Part shown: piece after piece, positions 8,801 through 19,903 of the stretch
Layout: every line of letters begins with the position of its first letter
Numbering within the stretch: position 1 is the first letter of the stretch
DNA from: Methylosinus sp. H3A
GTDB lineage: Bacteria; Pseudomonadota; Alphaproteobacteria; Rhizobiales; Beijerinckiaceae
Direction of reading: 5' to 3'
Length of the DNA stretch: 20,326 nt
NCBI RefSeq assembly: GCF_015709455.1
Contig: NZ_JADNQW010000010.1
Span: 1 to 20,326, forward strand
Made by a program: the position numbers and the translations under genes
The notes under the pieces: generated by a model
The model's database searches: none
The model's input: the letters and a program-made list of their open reading frames with translations, nothing else
Told to the model about the DNA's origin: nothing

Positions 8801-11800
8801 CAATACGGCGACGGTGGTTCTGGGCGGAACGATCTATTCCAACGGCTTCGGCGCGGGCGGAACCTTCGCCCTGCAGGCGCCGACGATCACGATCGACGGA
8901 CAGACGAGCGCGCCCCTGTCATATACGTCCGGCGAGCGGTCCGGCGAGATCGTTCTGCCGGGGAGCTTCTTTGCCGACAACGGCTTCTCGAACTATTCGC
9001 TGTGGAGCGTCTATGGCAGCTCGACAGTGACCGCCGGCACGACCGTGCTTTTGCGGCAGACCAATTATCTCCCGTCGGATGGCGCGCTCTTGTCGCTGCC
9101 CACCGGCGCGTCGCTGCGCGATGTCGCGACGGTCGGGCTCGCGCCCGACGGCTTGCGCAACCCAGTCAGCTTCTCGCTGCAGGAATACGGCTATATTTAT
9201 GGCGGGACGGGGCCGAGCACGACGGCGGGGACGCTGCTCGACGCCGGGGCGCGCATCATCGCGGAAGCCAATGCGACAAAACAGGCGACAGTGACGCTGA
9301 CCGCCGCCGGCCCTGTCACCGTGCTCGGAGACATCATCGCGCCCGGCGGCGATATCGTCCTGGCCAATTTCGGCGTCCTCGCGACGGGCAACCCCGGGTC
9401 GTCGCCGCAGACGGTCGCGGCTCGGCGACTCACGATCGGCGCCGATGCGACGCTCGATGTGCGCGGCGTCTTCGTCGCCGATCCGACCGTGACGGACTAT
9501 CGGACTGGCAGCGCGCTCGACGCCGGATCGATCACCCTCTACGGCGAGACGGTGATCGCGCAGGCCGGCTCGCGCTTCCTGCTCGACGGAACCTCGGCCG
9601 ATATAGAGATTCCGTCCGGCGCGGGTCAGCTCGGGCCGCGCGTCGCGACGCAAAAGATATGGAGCGACGGCGGCGTGCTTCAGATCGGCATGACCGGGTC
9701 CTCTTCCCTCTATTTCGCCGGCACTGTCAGTGCGCATGGCGGCGCGGAACTGGCGAATGGAGGTCTGTTCCGGATCGGCATTCCTCAGGCGAATGCGCCG
9801 ACAATCAAAGACCCGCAGGGCCGCTCTCTGCTCAGTGTGAACAACGACGGCAATGTGGGCGCGGTCAATGCGATGTTCGTCCAGCCGGAGGGCGTCGTCA
9901 GCGCCGCGCTCGCGTCGGACGCGCCCTTGCAGAGCGGCCATTTTGTCGGCATCGACATGCTGACAGGCAGCGGCTTCGATTCGATCGAGCTCAACGAGAA
10001 GTCGATCGCCTTCGTCGGGTCGCAGTCGATCAATCTGCGCGGATCGCTCATCCTCGGCGGCGCTCTCGTTTCGCTGCCCGCCGACGGCGCCGCCTCCGAT
10101 ACGGCTCGAACCGTGGATTTGACCGCCGGCTATATGTGGCTCAAATCGGTTTCTGGCGCTGACGCAGCCGTGACCGGCGCGGGCGCGCTGACCATCTCGG
10201 CTCAATGGATCGACGTCGGCACCCCCAAAAATGATGCCGCCGTGACGTTCAACAACTTCGGCTCCGTCACGTTTGCCAGCGACGACGCCATCCGGTTGAT
10301 AGGAAATAACGGCTCTATGACGAGCAATAGTTTCACCGGCTCGCTCGGCGTCGCCGGGGATCTGACGCTGAAGGCGGCGGAAATCTATCCGACGAGCGGA
10401 ACCAGCTTCACGCTGAAGGCCGGCGGCGCGATCACGATCGAGCAGACCGGCGTCGCCAGCCAGCCGCTCTCGGCCGGCGGGGCGATCATCGTCGACGCCA
10501 AGAATATCGTGCAGAACGGCACGCTCTGGGCGCCTTTCGGCCAGATCACGCTCGGCAATACGACGACGACGCAGAGCGTCACGCTCGGCGCCGAGAGCCT
10601 CACCTCCGTCTCCGGCGCCGGAATGGTCGTCCCTTACGGCTATACGGTCGACGGCGAAAGGTGGTTCGTCGGCAATACGTCGTATTCTAATGATTATCAA
10701 GGCTTCAGCCTCACTTCGAGCCCGGTCAAGGCGATCACGCTCAACGGCGCCGATGTCGCCACATCGGCCGGAGCCAGGGTTGATCTGGCGGGCGGCGGCG
10801 ACATCTACGCCAGCGAATTCGTCGCCGGCGTCGGCGGCAGCCGCAATGTGCTCGCCGGCTCCGCCGTCTACGCCCTCGTTCCGACCTCCTCCGCCAAAGT
10901 CGCGGCCTATGATCCCACCTTCGCCTTTGCACCGCAATTCGCTTCACAAGCAGCCACGATCTTCAACTCCAGCCTGCTGAACGCGACGGCCGGATCGGCG
11001 ATCTATATTTCCGGCGGCAATGGCATAGCGGCGGGCTATTACACGCTGATGCCCGGCATGTATGCGACCTTGCCCGGGGCCTATCGCGTCACCGTCGCCT
11101 CCACATCGGTGAAGAGCGCGGCGACGCAGAGCTATGCGTCGATGGACGGATCGCTCTATGTGACCGGCAATTTCGCCAATGTCATCAGCGGGACGCGGTC
11201 CTCGCAGACCGTGCTGTTCCAATTGCAGTCGCAATCGACCTGGTCACAATATTCGCAGATCGACATCACCTCCGGCGCGCGCTTCATCCGCAATCTCGCG
11301 CTCACCGCCGGCACGGCCATTCCCGCCTCGCCGGTCGACGGCGGCGCCCTGACCTTCGCCGCCCGCAATTCTCTCTCGCTCGATCCGGGCAGCTCCTTCG
11401 GCTTTGCGGCGGGGGTGAGCCCGCTCGCGTCGGATATCGTCGGCGTCGGCGGCCAATTGGCGGTCAGCGCCGCCAAAATCCTCGTCCTCGGCGCCAAGGA
11501 CTCGGCGGTTCCGGCGGGCGTGTCCGGCTATCTGAAGCTCTACGCCGACCGGCTCGACGAGGTCGGCGCGACCACTTTGCTGATCGGCGGCACGTCGGCG
11601 GTCGATTCCTCGGGCAATCTCGCGGTGACGGGCGTCGCGACCGACATCGAGATCGCCAATGACGCCGAGCATTCGCTGAGCGCTCCGCAGCTTCTCATCG
11701 TGACCAAGGCGGGCGGCGGCGGCATTCGCGTCGACGACGGCGCCGCGATCTCCGCCGTCGGAGCGGCGCCGAGCGGCGGCGACCGCGCGATCACCATCGC

Positions 11801-14800
11801 CGGCGACGGCGCGCTGCTGCGCGTCTCGACCGGCTCTCTGGTTTCCGTCACGCGCAGCAATGCGACGGCGCAGAACGGTTCGATCCTGATCGGAACGGCG
11901 CCGGGAACGTCGATGCTCGTCGACGTCGCCGCCAAGGGCGTGACGATCGACGGCGTCGCCGCGCTCACCATCGATTCGAGCGGCGTCAATCGCATCGGCG
12001 CCGCCACGCTCACCGCCAAAGCCTTCGATCTCGCCGCCAAGGCGATCGATTTCGGCGGCGCCAGCGCCTCCGGCGGCCTCGCGCTGACCGATGCGAACAT
12101 CGCCAATTTCGCCGGCGCCGATCTCCTTCGCCTGCGCAGCGCCTCGGCCTTCGATTTCCACGATGTCGGCGGCCTCTCCATCGGCGACGCCGCCCATCCG
12201 ATCGGGCAGATCGTCTTCGACGGCGGCGGCTTCTACAGCGAGGGCGGCGAGACCAGCGTGTACGCCTCCAATATCACGCTGACCAACACGCGAAGCGCTT
12301 CGACGACGGTCAACGGCCTTTCGGGAAGCGACGGAAAGCTGAACTTTATCGCTGGCGAGACGATCACGCAGAACGCCGGGACGATGACGGCGAACGGCTT
12401 CGGGACGATCACGCTGCAGGCCGGCAAATCGATCCGTTTCGTCGGCTCCGGCGCGCTGACGGTGAGCAATGGCGCCGGCGTCGCCGACGTCGTGCTGTCT
12501 TCGCCCAATGTCATCGCCGCCAAGGGCTCCACGCAGGCGCTGACGACGAGCGGCGCCCTGCACATTCGCTCGACGGGCGCGGTGGCCCCGTCGATGCGAC
12601 CGAGATCGGCGGCTCCTTGTCGCTGACGGCCGCGAGCATCCTCGACTCGGGCACGATCACGGCGCAAGCGGGAAGCCTGTCGCTGAAGGCCACGAAGGGC
12701 GACGTGACGCTCTCCGACGGCGCCCTGGTGAACGCCGCCGGCACGCGCGTCGTGCTCGGCTACAGCACGGAATATGCGCCGGGCGGCGCGGTGAAGCTCG
12801 TCTCGCAGGCCGGAAATGTGACGATCGCGCGCGGCGCGAAGGTCGATGTCTCGGCCGCGAGGAATCCCGACGGGTCGTTGGGCCCCGGCTATGCGGGCGC
12901 AGTCTCCATCACGACCTCCAATACCGGAACGACGACGCTGCAGGGGACGCTCGACGGCTCCGCCAAATACAAGGATACGGGCGGAAGCTTCGTGCTGAGC
13001 ACGGGGACGCTGGTCGGCGATCTGCCTGGGGCGGCTTCACGCGCCGCTTCGCCGCGTCTCTCTATCAGCCGGGCGACATTGTCGTGCCGACGGGCGTGAC
13101 GTTGAACTCGCTCGAAGTTCTGCTCGTCGCCAATCAAGGCAGCGTCGTCGTCGGCGGAACGATCGACGCCAGCGGCTCGGCGAGCGGCGGCGTCACCCTC
13201 TATGGCGCCGGAACCAATACGAAAGCCGCGACCGATCCTGGCGCCACGGGCGTTCTCATTCGGTCCGACGCGACGCTCGACGCGCATTATGTCGCGGCGG
13301 AGAAGGACGATCCGGGCTACGCCAATGGCGAAAGCGCGCTGAACCAGCGCGGCGGAACGATCACGCTCGGCACGACGGGCGCGACGGACGGAACGCTGAA
13401 CGCGACCTATGGGTATCAGAATGTGTCCGGCTCGGGAGCGATCGTCGTGGAGAGCGGCGCGGTCCTCGATGTGAGAGGCGGCCCTGGCGGCGCGGGCGTC
13501 GACAATACTGGCGGCGCGGTCGTGGTGCGCGCGCCGATCCTGACGAACGACAATGTCAATGTGAGCTTCAAGGGCACGCTCGTCACCAATGCCGACGCCA
13601 AGGGGAACGCCAGCGGCCAGGGCGTCGTGCTCGACGCTTTCGCAGTGTGGAGCACGACCGATTCCTGCACGCTGATTTCCGGAGGCTGCGGCGCGATCAC
13701 GAGCGTCGCGCAATATAATGCGCTGACGGCGGCGCAGCAGGCGCAGATACAGCGGCATTTCGACGGGATCATCGACCCGGCCGGCTTCTTCAACGGATCG
13801 GGCGCGCGGATCATCTCGGCGATATCCGGCCTCTATCCGAACTCGACCTATGCGGCGCCGGCCAGCGGCGCCTATCTGCCGCATGTCGGCTTCTACCAGA
13901 ACACGCTGCTGAATTTCGTCCAGAATCCGTTCAGCGGCAATGCGGCGGCGGTGGCGGCCAATTTCGCGGGAGCCAAATTGCGGATCGGCGACAAGCCGGC
14001 GACCGCTCTGCCCTCGAGCTCGCTGCATCTGCGGCCGGAAATCGATCTCGTCAATCCGTCGGCCGGCGTCAATGGCGGCAATGTGACCGTCGCCTCCAAT
14101 TGGAACCTCGGCGCCGGCGTCTACAATGCGGCGACGACCGCCTTCAATCTCTTCTACCGGACGACCAATGGCGGCGAGCCGGGCGTGCTGACCCTGCGCG
14201 CCGTCAACAATATCCAGGTGAATGCGACGATCAGCGACGGCTTCTACGAGACGAGCGATCCCTTCTTCGCCGCCGCGGTCGCGGCCGATCTGACAAGCCG
14301 GTATCCCTCCCTCGCGGAGGCGACGAGCAGATACACTGCGCTGAACACTTACGGCACATCGGCCTATATGCCCGGGATGACGTCGATCGCCGCGCCGCCC
14401 ACCTCTTTCCCGTCCTCCTATAATCAGCTCGATAAAAACACTTGGTACGCCCTCTATTACTATGATTATTCGAATTCTCTGCTCGGCAGAATCGACACTA
14501 TCGGCCGCGGCGCGAGCTCGCTCTATATCACGACCAACGCCTCGGGCTCCGGCGCATTCGACAATGATCCCACGCATTATTCGTCCTATGCCGCCTATGT
14601 GGCGGCCTATAACGCCAATTATGTGGGCTCGCACTATGTCGCGGGCGTCGCCGGCGTCCCGGACGAAGCGACGCAGACTTTCGCGACGCCGGCGAGCTCG
14701 GTGAACGGCGTCACGCAAAATCTGACCAATTTCGACAATAATCCGTCGCATTATCAGAGCTATGCCGCATATGCCAGCGCGTATCAGGCCTATGCGGCGA

Positions 14801-17800
14801 AGATGGGCGGCTATATCACGAGCTATTACACCCTATACAGTCAGGCGCCGGCCAATAGCGGCGTCGATCCGAGAACCTATCCTTCGACCATTCTCGCGCC
14901 CATCCCGCCGGTCTATGGCGGCGTCTATGCCGGCGGGGCGATCGAAACCGCCGCACAATTTTCGACCGACTATCACACCTATTATGCCGGAACCGCCTAT
15001 AGTAGTTGGTCCGGTTACTACGTCGGCAACAAGGTCGAGCCGGGCGGCGTCAACGGCGACGCCACGAACACGGTCGGCAAGACGGCGCTGTGGCTCGGGG
15101 CGATGCCCTATCTTCCGAACATCGCGGAAACGCCCGAGATCGTCCTCGCGGGGAGCGCCGCGGCGGGGCCCGGCAACGCCATCGCCAATAATCCTGCCAA
15201 TAATGTCACGACCAATGACCTCGGCGCGGCGGTCACGATCGCGAATTACAACACCACTTCGGCGGCGACGCTGATGCCCGTGAGCTTCGGGGCCAGCTCG
15301 TCCTATGATTTCGTCGCCGGGGCTTATTTCGGCGTGGGCGGCGCCTCTTCGGTCGATCCCAATGCAGTCGTCGGGCGGAGCGGCGTCGTCGATCCCAAGG
15401 CGCCGGCGGCCAGCATAGTGATCGATGGACACACATCCTATGCGGACCCGATCGCTCCGGCGAAGACGGTCTTCATTCCGACCATGGTGCGCACCGGCAC
15501 GGGTTCGATCACGCTGGCGGCGGCAGGCAATGTGCAATTCGCGGACCCGTTCGTTCAAGGCGCCGTCTACACGGCCGGGGCCGCCGCGACGACGCCCGCC
15601 GATTACACCGCGCCGACCCTCTCCAGCAGCTATAACAAAAATCCGAACGGGCTGATCTCGACGCCGGCCTGGGGAACGGGCGGAGGGTCGATCATCGTTT
15701 CCGCCGGAGGCTCCATCATCGGCGTCGCCGCCACGACGGTCCAGGAATTGTGGTCCGACTGGTTCTTTCACCTCGGCAAGTCGGACGGCGACAGCACGCC
15801 TTTCTCCGGCTGCTCTGTCGCCGGCTCCGCCGCCTGCCAGACCTCGGCCTGGGTCAATTATGCGAGCTTCTTCCAGAATTTCGGCGCACTCGGCGGCGGC
15901 AATATCACGCTGCGGGCGGGCGGCGACATCATCGATGTCGCCGCCTCCATCCCGGAGACGCTCATCGTCGCCGGCGGCTTCACCGCCGCCGATCCGCCGC
16001 ACGCAATTTATTACGGCGGCGGCAATCTGCTCGTGCAGGCGGGCGGCGATCTCAATTCCAGCGCCTTTCTGGTCGGACGCGGCTCCGGCCGCATCGAGGT
16101 CGGCGGCTCCGTGAAGCAGACCGTCGACAATCCGATCACCAGCGCGAAGGATGCGGCCCCCTATCCGCTGCTGCTGGCGGTCGAGGAGGGCTATATCTCC
16201 GTCGCCGCCAAGGGCGATCTCACGCTCGGGACGCTGCTCGACCCGGCGACGGCGCTGTTTGGTCGAACAGGCGCCTACATTCCGTTCCTGATGAACACAA
16301 GCGACGGCGAAAATTATTTGCCGGGAACAACCGCCACTACCGACACTTGGGGCAGTCCCTTCACCAGCTATGGCGCGCAGGCGGGCCTCTCGCTCTCGAC
16401 CCTCGCCGGCAATGTGAATGCGATGACGCTGCTGGCCGGCCGCAACGCGATGGCGTCCACCTTGCTGCCGCCGCGCCTCGAAATCGCCGCGCTGCAGGGC
16501 GATATCAGCGTCGACGCCAATGGCGTGCGGACGATCCTCGCCTATCCGACCGACAGCAATGGGCGCGACACGGCGAGCCTGTCCCTCGCGGCGGCGGGTT
16601 CGATCAAAATCACCAACAGCCTGACCGTGGACGCTCCTCTGGCGAAGCAGATCGTCAATACCATCGAAAACCAATCCTCATATATCAATCCGCTCGGCTA
16701 CTCCTTCTACATGCTCGCGCCGTCGGAGCTGACGAACAGCGAGCCGGTGCAAATCAGCGCGGGCCTGAATCTCGACGGGACCCTCAACGTCGAGCGGCCG
16801 GCGCGGATCCTCGTTGGCCGCGACATAGGCAGCAGCAGCGGGTTCACATTCACCGGCCTCAATTTCACCGATGCGGATGTGACCAGCGTCGTCGCCGGTC
16901 GCGATATTACGGGCAATATTCTCTCTATGGCCCCGGCGCGCTCCTCATCGAGGCCGGCCGCAATATTCGCAAGCCGCTGGGCGGCAGCAGCTTCTACGCC
17001 TTCGGCGTCGTCACCTATGGCAATGGCTCCGGCGGCGGAACCGCGACGCTGAAAACCTATCTGCCGGCGGAAGGCGCGGATATCAACATGCTCTATGGAA
17101 TCGCCAATGGCGTCGATTACGCCGCGGCGATTTCGCATTATATCGATCCCGCTGCGGCCAGGACGACCGGCATAGATTTCCTCTCCTTCATCGCAGCCAG
17201 CCTCGGCCAGTCGCGCGATCAGGCCTGGACGACGTTCCAGACGCTCGACGCGACGCATCAGCATCTCCTCGTCGACAAGGCCTTTCTGCAATTCCTCACG
17301 CAGGTGGCGACGGATTATCGCAATGCGTCGAGCTCCTATTATCTGAAATATGCGCGCGCTTATGAGGCGATCGGGACGCTGTTCCCAAGAGCCTCGGCTA
17401 TGCGAATGACGGCAGCGGCGGCTCCGACCTTTCGGCGATCGGGAGCCTGATCATGCCGTTCGCGCTGGTCGAGACGCAAATGGGCGGCGACATCAATATT
17501 ATCGGGCCCGATGGCGGCATTCGCGTCGGCTCGGCCGGCCGCGACGACAAGAAGCCCAATGAGGAAGGCATATTGACGCTGCGCGGCGGCGCGATCCGCA
17601 TCTACACGGATCAGTCGGTGCTGGTGAACCAGAGCCGCATCATGACGCAGCAGGGCGGCAATGTGGAGCTGTTCAGCGGCAATGGCGACATAAACGCGGG
17701 CTCCGGGCCGAAGACCTATGTCTCCAATCCGGTGCTGAGCCAAGTGTGCCTCTATTCGACCGGCTATTGCTCGGTCAATCCGCAGGGCCTCGTGACGGGC

Positions 17801-18169
17801 GCGGGCATAGGCGCGATCGTCACACTGCCGACGCAGGATCCGAGCCTTTCCAACGCTTTCCTCTCGGCGCCGCATGGCACGGTGGATTTGGGCGCGGCCG
17901 GCGTGCGGGCCGCGGGCAATCTCACCATCGTCGCGCAGCGCGTCACCAACGCCTACAACGCTCAGGCCGGCGGAACCGTTTCGGGCCTGGCGACAGTGAC
18001 GACCGGGCCGAATGTCGGCGCGCTGACCTCGGCGTCCAGCCAGGCGGGCGCGGCGGCCAAGGCGGTGGACACGCCGCAAGCCGGCGCCGGAGGCTCCGAC
18101 GCGCCTTCGATCATCACCGTCGAAGTGTTGGGATATGGGGGCCCCGATCGCGCGCCGGAGAGCGAATAA
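5676..18169 (+). CDS. Giant filamentous-haemagglutinin-like exoprotein (TPS domain plus DUF3739), four frameshifts
   Basis: Predicted surface or secreted adhesin. Read through four 1-nt losses, the gene is 4166 codons (about 4165 residues). The losses are near 12589 (CCGG losing a G), 13028-13031 (G5 to G4), 16921-16922 and 17384-17386 (C4 to C3). The corrected length is an exact multiple of three and family sequence resumes at each point, so one gene is involved. Start ATG 5676 gives an extended signal peptide (residues 1-65, hydrophobic core VLLSGASAVALSLIVLQG). Next come an Ala/Gln-rich helix (84-124), a TPS/haemagglutination domain (about 145-300, NPNGVIFG at 239-246), and roughly 3400 residues of Gly/Ala/Ser/Thr-rich beta-helix repeats of the SITISG/GSVTLTN type. 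A Tyr-rich insert (about 2860-3110) and a DUF3739-like C-terminal region (from about 3750) follow, ending ITVEVLGYGGPDRAPESE. There are only six cysteines, as three close pairs. No FhaC-type transporter is encoded nearby. The alternative is that the breaks are real and the protein is dead. Confidence 0.9.
5925..6047 (+). other. Ala/Gln-rich helical segment before the TPS domain
   Basis: Residues 84-124 (from TTEAQQAATIAKQSQG to ARAAAAG) have no beta character and strong helix propensity, including the near repeat ATQAIQAMQAAQAAARAAA. It separates the signal peptide from the TPS domain by about 80 residues. In classical TPS exoproteins the TPS domain follows the signal peptide directly. Confidence 0.75.
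6108..6575 (+). other. TPS / haemagglutination-activity domain
   Basis: About residues 145-300 of the exoprotein. The NPNGVIFGAGAQINVHSLIA block (239 onward) is the family's hallmark: NPNG followed by V/I-x-FG and then a hydrophobic strand with a SLIAS-like turn. Upstream strands (TVTIKQTAAQAVMTWAYYNV, TVVYDQQGNASWVALNRI) match the usual order, with an N-terminal cap followed by W/Y-containing strands. This domain normally guides the exoprotein to its outer-membrane translocator. Confidence 0.88.
14260..15030 (+). repeat. Tyrosine-rich insert with a duplicated unit in the exoprotein
   Basis: About residues 2863-3119 are very rich in Tyr and break the beta-helix pattern. Two copies of a unit begin at 14557 (FDNDPTHYSSYAAYVAAY) and 14731 (FDNNPSHYQSYAAYASAY), 58 residues apart. 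Repeated YAAY/SAYQAY steps suggest an amphipathic helical hairpin standing out from the shaft. Similar Tyr-containing inserts seem to occur ahead of the C-terminal region in DUF3739 proteins (from memory), but the duplication is seen directly here. Confidence 0.75.
16923..18169 (+). other. DUF3739-like C-terminal region of the exoprotein
   Basis: From about residue 3751: LYGPGALLIEAGRNIRKPLG, LPAEGADINMLYGIANGVDY, a helical stretch (DFLSFIAASLGQSRDQAWTT to YARAYEAIGTLFP), ETQMGGDINIIGPDGGIRVG, GILTLRGGAIRIYTDQSVLV, NQSRIMTQQGGNVELFSGNG and GDINAGSGPKT. These blocks fit the DUF3739 (filamentous haemagglutinin family outer membrane protein) pattern as I remember it. Two of the four frame breaks fall at its edge or inside it (16921-16922, 17384-17386). 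The last 22 residues carry the compact motif ITVEVLGYGG. Confidence 0.75.
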
Positions 18170-18243
18170 CGCGGTCTCACGATATATCGAAGCGAGGTCG
18201 TCGCCGATATTGCCATGCCGAGAAAGCAGTCAGGCGGAAATCG

Positions 18244-18757
18244 ATGGGTCGCATTGTGACAGAACTCCCGGTATCTGGACCGGAGCCGCTGATCGGGGCC
18301 GGCGGTCATGCGAAAGTGGTCATCGAAGCGATCCGGGCGCAGGGACTTTTCGAACCTGTCGGCTGCACCGATCCCAATGCCAGCGGCGCCGAAGTGCTCG
18401 GCGTCAAAATCATCGGCGGCGATGATCAGTTGGACGTGATGCGCGCCGAGGGCGTGCGCCATATTTTTGTCGCTCTGGGCGAAGGCCGCCTCAGAATGAG
18501 GATCGGCGCGGCTCTCCTGCAAAAGGGTTTCGTTCTGCCGAGCGTCATACATCCCGCGGCGACGATATCGCCGTCCGCCCGGATCTGGAGAGGCGTCGTC
18601 GTCATGGCTGGAGCCGTTATGTCAAGCCGAACATCAAAATTAGAGATCATGCGGTGGTCGGCGCCGGTGGCGTCGTCGTGAGAGATCTGCCGCAAGGATC
18701 GAAGCTATAGGTGTGCCGGCAAAGCCGCGAAGCAAAGAGCCGTCGAGTGAAAGGTGA
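18244..18757 (+). pseudogene. NeuD/PglD-type sugar acyltransferase, internally deleted and frameshifted
   Basis: Family role: acetylates an amino sugar nucleotide for surface glycan synthesis. ATG 18244, behind a purine-rich GGCGGA, starts a Rossmann-like N-domain with GAGGHAKVVIEAIRAQGLF (residues about 17-35), then GVKIIGGDDQL, HIFVALGEGRLRMRIGAALL and the catalytic-domain entry HPAATISPSARIWRGVVVMA. At 18619-18621 the sequence jumps straight to VKPNIKIRDHAVVGAGGVVV, the last helix coils. About 55-65 residues of hexapeptide repeats are therefore missing, and the join also shifts frame (loss of 3n+1 bases). A second break near 18704 (one G lost) must be repaired to read SKAIGVPAKPRSKEPS before TGA 18755-18757. 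Uncorrected, translation ends at 18681. The 74-nt gap after the exoprotein gene shows no clear terminator. It is non-functional unless the gap is an assembly collapse. Confidence 0.8.
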
Positions 18758-18763
18758 GTCCGC

Positions 18764-19903
18764 ATGTCCTATTTCAACAAACGAATTCCGATCGCCAGCC
18801 CTTTGCTGGACGGAACGAGATGCAGTATGTGCGGGAGTGCCTAGAATCGACTTGGATTTCCTCACATGGAAAGTTCATCGACGCGTTCGAACGTCGGTTC
18901 GCGGAGCTTTGCGGCGTCAGGCACGCGGTCGCTTGCAACAACGGAACCACCGCCTTGCATCTGGCGCTCGTTTCGCTGGGCGTCAGCGCAGGTGACGAAA
19001 TCATCGTCCCTGATTTGACTTATGTCGCCACGGCCAACTGCGTCCGGTACTGCAACGCCAATCCTGTTTTCGTCGACTGCGGAGCCTCGCACATTCAACA
19101 TCGACCCCGCCGCGATCGAGGCCAAAATCACTCCTAGAACCAAGGGTATCGTCGTCGTTCATCTGTTTGGTCAGCCCTGCGACATGGATGAAATTCAAAA
19201 GATCGCCGATGCGCACGGCCTCTTTATCGTGGAGGACGCGGCGGAAGCCCATGGCGCGAAGTACAAGGGGCGTCCGGTCGGAAGTTTAGGCAAGTGCGCA
19301 ACCTTCAGCTTTTTTGGAAATAAGATCATCACGACCGGCGAGGGCGGAGCGGTCGTGACGGACGACGATGAATTGGCGAGCAGACTTCGTCTGCTCAGGG
19401 GCCAGGGTATGGATCCGGCGCGGCGATATTGGTTTCCCGTGATCGGCTATAATTATCGCATGACCAACATTGCCGCCGCTATTGGTTTGGCGCAGTTGGA
19501 GCGCGTCGATCGGGCGCTCGCATTCAGAAGGCAACTTTCTGCATGGTACGACGAAGCGCTCGCCGATGTCGACGTGATCCGTCCCTATGTCGAGCCTTGG
19601 GCAGAACACTCGTTTTGGATGTACACGATCAAGATAGCGCCGGATGCGGCGCTCTCTCGAGACCAAGTCCTGGCGGCGCTCGATGCTCACGGAATAGAGA
19701 CGCGACCGGTATTTTATCCCATGCATGTCCTTCCGCCGTACCGGCAGGCCGGGCATGATCTACGAAACTCGACCGATTGCGCGGAAACGGGCCTGAGCCT
19801 TCCCACTCACGAGAGGTTGACCCGAGCGGATGTGGCGCGCATTTGTGATGTCTTGTGTCGTGCATTGACGCCGGAGCGCCAATTACTGCGCGCATGGCCG
19901 TGA
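18764..19903 (+). CDS. DegT/DnrJ/EryC1-family PLP aminotransferase, two frameshifts
   Basis: Transfers an amino group to a keto sugar nucleotide, as PglE, PseC or perosamine synthase do. The start is ATG 18764 with AAGGTGAG at 18751-18758, reading MSYFNKRIPIASPLLDG. A 1-nt loss at about 18813 then shifts to NEMQYVRECLESTWISSHGK. A 1-nt gain near 19082 shifts to CEPRTFNIDPAAIEAKI. The two cancel, giving 379 residues, the normal length. Key marks are the NNGTTALHLAL cofactor loop, VEDAAEAHGA (Asp that holds the PLP pyridine) and the Schiff-base lysine in FFGNKIITTGEGG (codon 19322-19324). GYNYRMTNIAAAIGLAQLER and ETRPVFYPMH are also typical. It begins 6 nt after the acyltransferase, the same pairing as in amino-sugar pathways. 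The exact sugar cannot be told from the sequence. Confidence 0.9.

Noticed and set aside
12600..13100. The short frame between 12617 and 13099 as a separate small gene
   Set aside because: Its sequence is continuous beta-helix repeat that joins the flanking frames after restoring one G on each side, so it is part of the giant gene.
16900..17460. Programmed frameshifting or phase variation as the cause of the breaks in the giant gene
   Set aside because: The sites share no slippery heptamer or long homopolymer, and similar breaks occur in unrelated neighbouring genes, so error or decay is simpler.
18180..18189. Ten-base palindrome CGATATATCG after the exoprotein stop as an operator or terminator
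   Set aside because: Too short and AT-centred to form a useful hairpin, and no second copy or promoter elements were seen nearby.
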